Shown here one piece after another: positions 52,116-60,575 of a DNA stretch of 64,000 nt. Every line of letters starts with the position of its first letter. The stretch's first letter is position 1. The stretch spans positions 2,628,396 to 2,692,395 of the forward strand of contig JAQFVV010012544.1 in NCBI GenBank assembly GCA_028023455.1. Reading direction: 5' to 3'. Source of the stretch: Epiperipatus broadwayi. Taxonomy: Eukaryota > Onychophora > Udeonychophora > Euonychophora > Peripatidae. The position numbers and the translations under genes were made by a program. Under the pieces are notes generated by a model, which searched no databases, was not told the DNA's origin, and saw only the letters and a list, made by a program, of their open reading frames with translations.

Positions 52116-53657
52116 CAAGCATGTCAATATATATAATATATTTGATGACATTCTTATTCGATATCTGTATTTCTTTGAAGTTAGATACATAATCTTGTAA
52201 TTAAATATTTATAAATACAGTAACATAAATATATATAAAGTACAACTCTAAAATCTTTTATCCCTTTAGAAGTGCTTTCAACTAGCTTTCTAGTCTTTGT
52301 CAACTAACACTTTCAAATACACTTTCAAAGTCTAACCTTCCTACAATTCATTGATTTTTATGTTTACATTTATATAGTATATAATACACTAGATTAAATC
52401 TCTCACACTTAATTCAAAGCACAAGATAAAACTTTTCAAGAGAAAAGAATGGACCATTTTATCAAATATATGCACATTTTAAATTCAACATTTCTATAAA
52501 TGAAGAACAAGTAAATTCACATATTTGAATTTCTTACATCACATTAGTATCTATAATAAATTTTATAAAGTTATAGAAAATATTTAACCATTTAAGATAT
52601 ATAAAAAATAAAATTCAATGAATGATTAAAATTCTGGTTATTCATATTGTCTAATGATCTTTATGTCTGTTATACATTAACATATGTTTATTCATTTGTT
52701 CTGTTATAAATTTGGGAAAGATTACTATTAAAACCTAAAGTCGAATGATTTATATTTCTAACACAATTTCATTAAATTTCATCAATCTAACTAGTAAATA
52801 GGTTTTTTTTTCAATAGCTTTAATGATAAGTAGACACATGCGAAGGTTCCATTAATTAAACTGAAAATTATAATATTATTTGAAACTTGGAACTACTTAT
52901 AAATGTAAATATCTTATTATTTTAATTGCCATCATGACCACATTATAGTCTATGAACCACATGTAGCTCTCTATATGGTTTTAGAATAGAATGAAAAGAA
53001 CTGTTAAGTTTTAGTAAATGAAAGCTAATTTTATATTCAGTTAATTTGAATTGTGTGTTTTTGAATTTGACTGACGACCCAAGTGTTTAAAAATTTAGAG
53101 ATGATTGCATTAAAAATCTTTCAGAAAGAATTAAATATTAAAACAGTTGATTATGATTTATTATTGTTTATGATTATCAAATTATTATTTAAATTGTTAC
53201 ATATTAATATAGATTCAGATCGTGCCAGTGTTTAATTTTTGTCTATTTTTTTTTAATGCCAGCATATTTCATTATTATTTCCAGGGCACTGCAATGAAAT
53301 TTCCTTTAGCATTATATTGGAGGATTATATAACTAAATCTTAATAATCTAACTTCTCATTATTTATTTACACATGTGCATGTGTAATAATAATAAGTGGT
53401 TGTGCCGAACAATAATAACCAAGCAGAGATTAAAGTTATCTGCACTCCTCATTACATTACTTTTATACAAGGTAGAAATAATTACTACCATTTTTCTAAT
53501 ACCTTTTTGGAACAGAATGTTCAAAAGCAAGTTATTATATATCATAATTAACATAACACTACATAATATATATAATCAAACAAATTTTAAAAAATATTTG
53601 ACATTTTCTTGATTGCATATATCATTAAGTAAATTAGTACATGGTAATAGTATAATG

Positions 53658-53760
53658 TTTTTTTTTTTCTTTTCATATGTCAAATGCGTTGACTGGAAAG
53701 TAAACCTGGACCAGCTGTTTGGAAGGCAGCTCTGCTAACCGCTAGGTTACCAATGCTTGA
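53658..53760 (-). mobile_element. tRNA-derived SINE (minus strand)
   Basis: On the minus strand it reads ATCAAGCATTGGTAACC, then AGCGGTTAGCAGAGCTG, a degenerate B box (CCAGGTTTACTTTCC), AACGCATTTGACATATGAAA and poly(A). It belongs to the same family as the copy at 53.9 kb but is more diverged. I could not fix a target-site duplication. Confidence 0.8.
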
Positions 53761-53889
53761 TCCTCTGCATTATTACTAGCAGCTGAATATACTTTCCAAA
53801 AAAAAGAAAAAAATGTACCTAGTTGGTGGAAATATTCCAATGTATAGCCGTAAATCCATCATTAACAAATCTTCAGTCAAACATAAAAT

Positions 53890-54003
53890 GAATAATCAAG
53901 CACTGGTGGCCCAGTGGTTAGCATAGCTGTCTTCCAAGCAACTGGCCGGGTTCGCTTCCAGTCAACGCATTTAACATATGAAAAAAAAAAAAAAAAGAAT
54001 AAT
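53890..54003 (+). mobile_element. tRNA-derived SINE with target-site duplication, upstream of GPCR copy 2
   Basis: The SINE body is 53897-53996: A box TGGCCCAGTGG (53907-53917), B box GGGTTCGCTTCCA (53948-53960), tail ATTTAACATATG and about 17 A. GAATAAT flanks it at 53890-53896 and 53997-54003, and occurs once at the empty site in copy 1 (about 11,814-11,820). It lies about 250 bases upstream of the receptor start codon. Confidence 0.9.
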
Positions 54004-54256
54004 AAAAATTGAACTTCTTTATTATAATAATTAATTATTCTGCTTAATCTCATTTTTCAAGCTTTCTTTTAAAAGTAATAACTTTGTTATTGGTTTTACT
54101 ACATTTTTATCATTATTATTATCATTATTACATTATTAAAAAATAAAATATAATTTGATTAACTATTTTAACATTTCATTTTATTTTCAGTTTTGAAGAA
54201 TCAACAAATAGTGTCATTCATAGTAATTTATACAAAAAATTTTATTAATTACGATC

Positions 54257-55174
54257 ATGTATTTTAATAACACAACAAGGATGGAAAATATTACAGATAT
54301 GGAAAATTTAAGATTTTTCTTTCCAACTCCTACCGTCTGTATTGTATTTATTGGTATCCTATTAAATATCATTATATTAATAGCAGTTGTATTTAATAAA
54401 CAAACTACCTCTGTCTGCGATCTATATTCTAAACATCTTTTAATCTGTCAGATTTTATATGGTATTTTTCAAACAGAAATTTTCATTGAATTTCCCACAC
54501 TGTGTGAATCAGTTGTGATAATAATAATGTTACTGCAAACTGTTATAATAGCAATCTACCGAAGTTTTGCCTTTAAGACGATGTGGTTTCATAAAATAAA
54601 TAATAAGAAAGTTGGATTCTGTTTAATAATCGGATTATGGATCACAATACTTTTAATAATATTACCCTTCTATATTTTTAATCTTATTATATTTCACATT
54701 TTTTCTTATTCTTGTCAAATTGTACAAAATATTAGTGATCCTTCTTGTCAAAAATATTTTCAGTTGATATATATAAGGAGCTATTTAAGTTATTCATATA
54801 TTTTTTTTATTATTATTTTATTTTCTTTAAGTATAATAATTATTACAATCTGTTATGCTTATATTGTTATTATTATTCGAAAAAGCAGAAAATATTTTGT
54901 TCAAAAACTCACGACTCCTTCACAACACTTGAATCAAAATTTTAGAAATCGAGAAATACAAATATCCAAAATGTCAGCATATTTTATATTAATATTTTAT
55001 TTTACTTTTATACCAATTCTAGTAAACATTTTTTTAAATTTTTATAATTGGGGACATAATTTTGATTTTTTACAGACATTTTTTATGTTTAATTTAATTT
55101 TAATTAATCCTGTTTCTTATATCATCTTAAATAGAAGAAAAATTTTATTTTGTTTTGTAAAATTTCAAAAATGA
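54257..55174 (+). CDS. Class A (rhodopsin-like) GPCR, single exon, copy 2
   Basis: This 305-residue paralogue of the receptor at 12 kb is the same length and aligns without gaps. I count 57 differing residues (about 81% identity). The landmarks are kept: GILLN in TM1, C83, Y101-R102, W128, P137, C153 and C164, P253 and NPVSY (284-288; the partner has NPVFY). Residues 90-131 and 208-243 (TM3 to TM4, and cytoplasmic loop 3 into TM6) are identical. 28 of the differences fall in residues 132-207 (TM4, extracellular loop 2, TM5) and 12 in the first 31 residues. The intact frame implies both copies are under constraint. A conserved TTTTCAG acceptor-like site lies about 65 bases upstream. Two SINEs sit just 5' of this copy only, which could alter its regulation. 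The 66-codon frame at 54745-54945 is a shadow. Confidence 0.85.
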   Translation: MYFNNTTRMENITDMENLRFFFPTPTVCIVFIGILLNIIILIAVVFNKQTTSVCDLYSKHLLICQILYGIFQTEIFIEFPTLCESVVIIIMLLQTVIIAIYRSFAFKTMWFHKINNKKVGFCLIIGLWITILLIILPFYIFNLIIFHIFSYSCQIVQNISDPSCQKYFQLIYIRSYLSYSYIFFIIILFSLSIIIITICYAYIVIIIRKSRKYFVQKLTTPSQHLNQNFRNREIQISKMSAYFILIFYFTFIPILVNIFLNFYNWGHNFDFLQTFFMFNLILINPVSYIILNRRKILFCFVKFQK

Positions 55175-56052
55175 AAGAGTATAAATCATTTTCAAATATT
55201 TTGTACTTTTCATAATGCATTTTACTTTTATGGTATATTAAAATGATTTAATTTTAATATAGTTGTTTTTTGTTTTTTAATTATTTAAATTTTTAATTTC
55301 TGAATTATTCTGAAAGTCTCAGCTTGTTTACCAGGAATATGATAAATGTTTTTTTTTTAAAACTATAAATACAAAATTTTATTTAAAAAAATAAATCCAT
55401 GAAAACAAAATATAATTTAGATTTTAAAGTTTAAAAAATACTTCTATGTAGAATAAAAATTTTATGAGCATTAAATTAAGTTAATAATCAGTGCAATTTA
55501 AAATATTGAATTACAAACTTTCTCCCAATTATCTAAATATATTAAGGAAAATGCAGAATAATTAAAAAAATTCAAAATCAGAATCACTGTTTTTTTTTGA
55601 GTGAATTTAGTGACATGAATCTATTAGATTCTGTGCAGTGCCTAAAAGAAATCACCTAATAGATAAATATCTCTAACATCATGGATACTGTATATAAATA
55701 TCTTTTACAATACAAAAAATCTAAAAAATGTATTATTTTAATAAAATACAAGTTAGTATTAAGTTCTACAAATTTGTATGATTTTATATTATATCAACGG
55801 TAAATTGTATTTCTCATACTACAGGTATACAACGTAGTGTAAGCTTGACTAGTAAATACATACAATTTAGTAATACTTAATGTATTTCTATCCAGTGATC
55901 TCCTATTCATGTTCTCAGACTAGTTTTTAGCTTACTTTTTGTCAGTAAGAAATTTGGATCTGGTTATGGCACATTTCAAGAGAAACTGTTGAGCATATAT
56001 AAAGCAATAACATCTGGCATCTTTTAATTATTCAAACTTACACTAGTTGGTA
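55175..56052. other. Conserved 3' flank of GPCR copy 2
   Basis: It aligns with 12,987-14,040 and lacks the fold-back insertion. AAAACTATAAATA at 55359-55371 is the empty target site. No other gene is seen. Confidence 0.7.
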
Positions 56053-59000
56053 AAGTGCTGGTCAAAATCATGTATTTATTCAACAAGACCAATAATCCAA
56101 GAAAAAGTACCTTGAATCCAACCATGCACAAAATACATATGTCAGGACAAGGATGAATTCTAACCTATTTGCCTAAACTATTGCCTCTCTGACTAATGGA
56201 TAACGTTTGTGATGACACTAGCAGTGCTTGGTTTTATTCCGTCCCAGCTGGAGGTCATGGTTCACATAGAGACTCAAAATAATAAAGGGTTTATATGAAA
56301 AATCAATGATTTAATGGATTCTGATGATTGCAGAATGGTACAGATATGATTTGATCGATTACTAATGGTTTGAACCGTAATAATGACAATTGTTTATGGC
56401 AACATTACAATGAAGTGAATTTAAATCAAAGAAATATTTAAATAAATGGAGTAATTAACCTTAGAGATTGGGAGTGATGACAAACTAAGCTTATTTAAAA
56501 TAACAATATTATAGGAATTTATTAAGGAATTTAGTACAAAATAAGTTAAGTCTTTGTTTATACAACTTGGTTATTTTCTTTAATTCGTTTTGATGCAGCT
56601 TTGACAAACAATGTAAAAGTTTCTTAATTGGTCGGCCAAAAACCAATCAGCAATAAAATATTATTAGCCCTCTTCAAGATATTACAAATAAATCTGTTAT
56701 ATATATATATATTACAAGACATGAAAGATGGGCATTTAAAACACTATTACATTTAAAATCATTTGTATATAATGAGTGTGGGAAGCAAAATAGTTCTTAA
56801 ATAAATAATTGACAATTATAGTCAGCTTTAATTAATTAATGAAATTGGTTTGTGAAGGACGTGCCATCATGGCAGAGAGCATTTCAGGTTTGCTAAATAA
56901 AGATATAAAATGATGAAGAAGGCAGTATGCTATTATAGATTACAACAAAATATATGAGGTCTGTTATGAACCTCTGGATGGCTTTGCTAAAGGAAATTCC
57001 CAGTAAATACAACTAGATGATGAGAAATGCTGGCCCTCCAGCCAAAACATGTCTCTAAATAATCATAAAATATTTTTGATGTGCTGGACTTTCATACACA
57101 TCTTAATTGCAATGCCTGAAAAGAATCCCTTGGTATAAACTACGTCTACTTTGAGGGAGAGTGAAAGATTGGACTGGTCATAGTTAAATTTCTGAAGGTC
57201 CTGAGAAGTAAGTAGCAAAATAATAATAAATAAATGGTTGTAGCTATAAATACATAATGCCTTAGACATATATAGATAGATAATGTATCACTAACAAAAT
57301 TATAACTTAAATCCTAATTAACATAATCGCTCCCTGACATGAAAGGAAGTCCCCAACACCTTAGGCCATCAATGAATGAATTATAAATTATATTATAAAA
57401 AGAAAGGCAAGAATTAAAACTAAAATATAAACTGTTTTCCACACTTTACAAATATTTCAAATAACTCATCATGGAAGATTACAAAATAGGTCTGTCTTTA
57501 ATTAACATAGACAGGGCATTGGATATCAAACTCACTTATGGTGAAGTTTAAACATATATCATAATAAATTGTAAATCATAATTTTAATATTTTTCTGACA
57601 AATAAAAATATTTGTATGACATATATACTGATAAAATTCTATGATAAATGTGATTTTCTTTCAAGACATATGTTTTACAGAAATTGTAATAGGTTTAACT
57701 AATTGATTTAATTATGAGGGCAATTTTAAGTTGGAGCTAATAATAAGATTTTTAAATAATTTCAATCATAAATAAATTTAAAATAAATTTATAATATAAA
57801 AGGTACAAAACTAAATGAGCTTTCTACTAATTAATTTACGGAAAGTAAGTCTCCTGTAATGATTTTAAATGAAGAAAATAAGAGGGAGAGGGTTGAAAGT
57901 TAGTTTCTCGTTGAGTTTTATACTATTATAAATAAATCAACAAAAATTTAAGATAAATTTGCCGCATCAAAATAATGTGGGATTTTTAGAAGAATTGATA
58001 TTTTAAATTTAAGAGAAAAATTAAAAGAGCATTTTAAACCAAGCCGTATAAACATCACACAGATATATAAAATATAAATTAGTATTGATTTGGAAAACAA
58101 ATAAAATAGAATCAATGGCTTGTGGGAATTGGATGTTACCTCAGAACCAATCGGTATGCATTCCATGGCTTGAAACAGGCATTAATACAGTCAGATTATT
58201 TGCAGGCTTCCTCAACACAGACAGTCTCTGGCTAGATGTTTAAAGCACTGGAAAAGCATGGTGTTGAGGTGGTGGAACAGACCTCTGAGAAGCAAATTAC
58301 CAATCTTTTCACCCCGTCACTTCTTTAGGTACGATGTACTGTAAATCTAAACTACTCTCTTATGTGAACTCTTCAAATAATAATTCAATAATCCCTTATC
58401 AAATTTTTCACTATTTATGTGTTTTGGTCTTTATCTATAGGATTGAATCTACAGTGACAACTGCCAATTGCAATCGCTCTAAATGTTTCTCTGAGATTGG
58501 TGCCTGCTTTGGAGGGAAACATGCCCCAAGGGTTGATTTGCTAATTAAAAAAAAACAACAACAAGCATATTAAGTTTATCAGTCATTGTATTAATAAAGC
58601 CTATTTAATTAAGGTTTAGATTAACAAAAATGTAGATTTTATTCAGAAAAATTTTAGGAATTTGGTACAATGACTTTCAACCTTATATTTGACATAAACT
58701 TAAATAGAAATTTACAAAATATAATTGATCCTTTAATTCTTTAACCGCCTCTTATGAGGCATCTCGTCGACATCTGACGTCACTCTAATTCTGCTAGTTT
58801 TAATGGTAGAATATTTGTTTGACAGTTATTGATTAGGTTTTTAAAAGTTCTGTAAGATGGTGCCCTCTTCCGAATTATTTTACAAGTAAAAAATCAAAAA
58901 AACCGCATTTAAAACTAAACAAAAAAGAACCTTGTCAGTGATTGGCTGTCAGCCGACTCTCAGCCAAAAAAGACATTCTGATTGACTGGAAAGAACAAAG

Positions 59001-59880
59001 AAACCGCCTGATCAAAGAAAATAAAGAAAAACGCTGAGATTTTCATTTCGAATGTAATTTAAGTATTAAAAAAATATAAAATGAGAAATTAAAATAGTTT
59101 TTTAAAAAATATACTAAAAAAACAAAATTATTTTCAAAAAATATTGAAGATTTTAGTAAAAATATTTAAGATTTAGCAAAAAGAAATCTTTACTTTTCCA
59201 TAACGTAAAATTGAAAAAAAGCGTTTGCGTCAGCACTTTTTTGTTTAGACATTCGCTTTATATTTGCCGAAATTGAATATATTTTATAATAAATAAATAG
59301 CAATTTATTTTTGAAAGAACTTTCATTCTCTTTCATAACCTGAAAAATTAGTAATATACTTTTTATAAATGTATCTGAGTTGAATTTAATATTATAGGCG
59401 AATATGTTTTAACAATAGGCTTTGTCTTCAATTTGTGAGTTGGCCAATTAAAAGATTTGATTTTTACCTCATACAACCAATAATATAATTAGCGGTTTAA
59501 TGTACATTTATCAAAAGATAAATATAAAATGCTACCAACTGATTAATTTAAGAAAAATAAACTTTAATGAAGAATTTAAAATATTTGTAACATTTTATAG
59601 ATATCTAGGATTCAATTACATATAAATACCAATTTAATAAAATAAACATAATATACAGTTTTACAAATATTATAAAATAAATAAACTATTATAAAAGGTT
59701 AGTTAATCATAAAATACAAATTAATTAGATACAAGATTATAATATTGCTTATAATTATACTACCACCAATTATGAGGTGGTGTCAGTTATTATAAAAGGT
59801 TGGGTTCAAACTCATACTAGTGCTGATGACATTGACACTAGGTGAAACAGAAATATGTACTATATTTCCAGCTTCAGTAA
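56053..59880. other. Second 3.8-kb block present only in duplication copy 2
   Basis: It interrupts the homology between CACTAGTTGGT (copy 1 at about 14,030) and AAATAGAAGAAATAG. It is slightly less A+T-rich. The frame at 58334-58573 contains a piece with NCNRSKCFSEIGACFGGKH after an acceptor-like CTATAG, then runs into an A-rich tail (AAAAAAAAACAACAACAA). It could equally be a SINE-like tail or an exon. No transposon ends were recognised. Confidence 0.45.
58735..59000. promoter_or_regulatory. Promoter-like patch: palindromic CRE and inverted CCAAT box
   Basis: A perfect TGACGTCA (58775-58782) lies in a G+C-richer patch (CGCCTCTTATGAGGC, CTCGTCGAC). ATTGG follows at 58941-58945, and GATTGACTGG at about 58979. 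The motifs are visible; that they act as a promoter is inference. No start codon with a credible protein follows on either strand. Confidence 0.3.
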
Positions 59881-60000
59881 CAAATAGAAGAAATAGAATT
59901 AGTTTTTGAAAAACATTACACAAGCAGGGATTAAATAATGCATTGTTAGTATATTATCATGAAATATAGTATATGCAGTATATATGTGTTTGGATTTGTT

Positions 60001-60575
60001 GTTGTTGTTTTTTAATTATTCATTATTTATTAAGAAAAGCTGTGTATATATAGAGCTAAATAGTAATCATAATATTAATCTGCATTTAAAATCAATATTA
60101 GGTTTTAAAGGATAATATAACCATAATTTTAAACATGGAAAAAAATAATGCAAAATTATATCGGTAAAATATAAGGCTTGAATATTTTTTTATTTTGGTT
60201 CAAATAATTCAGTTTTATCATCATGATAATGTTGGTTCTTATCAGGTTTGAAGAATATAAAATTCAAGAAATAGAATTTAATTTTTCTTTCCATTCATTT
60301 TTATAAGTTATAAGGTTTATATTTGAGATAAAAATAAAATGTGTGATCATATTTAGAGACTTTATATTTTTTTATTTATCACATGCTCCATTTCCATATT
60401 TTTAACCTATTCCTATCATTCTTTAAATCTGTATATCAATATACAACACAAACCACACATGACTCAACTTTAATTACTTAGGCTAAGTCAGGTTTCATAC
60501 AAGCTGCTTTTAATTTTCAGGCTTTAAACTAAACAAAAATTACTAATATTAATATAAATTCAGAAATATTTTTAA
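60001..60575. other. Non-coding DNA between duplication copy 2 and the RTE element
   Basis: No gene or repeat recognised. Confidence 0.6.

Larger units (their letters stand above)
49965..53765. other. 3.8-kb block present only in duplication copy 2
   Basis: Copy 1 runs directly from GGCAAAAGTTGATAGA (about 11,632) towards the receptor. Copy 2 leaves that alignment at GGCAAAAGTAAAAGAA (about 49,953) and rejoins near 53,765. The block holds a diverged copy of R8.7 (51,392-52,115), a candidate secreted-peptide exon (50,141-50,404 minus) and a SINE at its right edge. No terminal repeats or target-site duplication were recognised. Confidence 0.6.
42380..60000 (+). repeat. Segmental duplication, copy 2
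   Basis: This is the counterpart of 2,485-14,165, enlarged by insertions. Differences readable against copy 1 are a possible exon block at 44,495-44,868, a SINE at 46.7 kb, absence of the 7.17-9.18 kb segment at about 47,460, a 3.8-kb block at about 49,965-53,765, a SINE at 53.9 kb and a 3.8-kb block at about 56,053-59,880. Homology to copy 1 resumes at 59,882 (AAATAGAAGAAATAGA). Confidence 0.85.

Noticed and set aside
53890-54003. A functional tRNA gene
   Set aside because: A and B boxes are present, but the acceptor and anticodon stems do not pair properly, and the body ends in a SINE tail with poly(A) and a target duplication.
58334-58573. 79-codon frame with a Cys-containing end
   Set aside because: It ends in an A-rich (CAA)n tail typical of retroposed sequence and has no recognisable domain.
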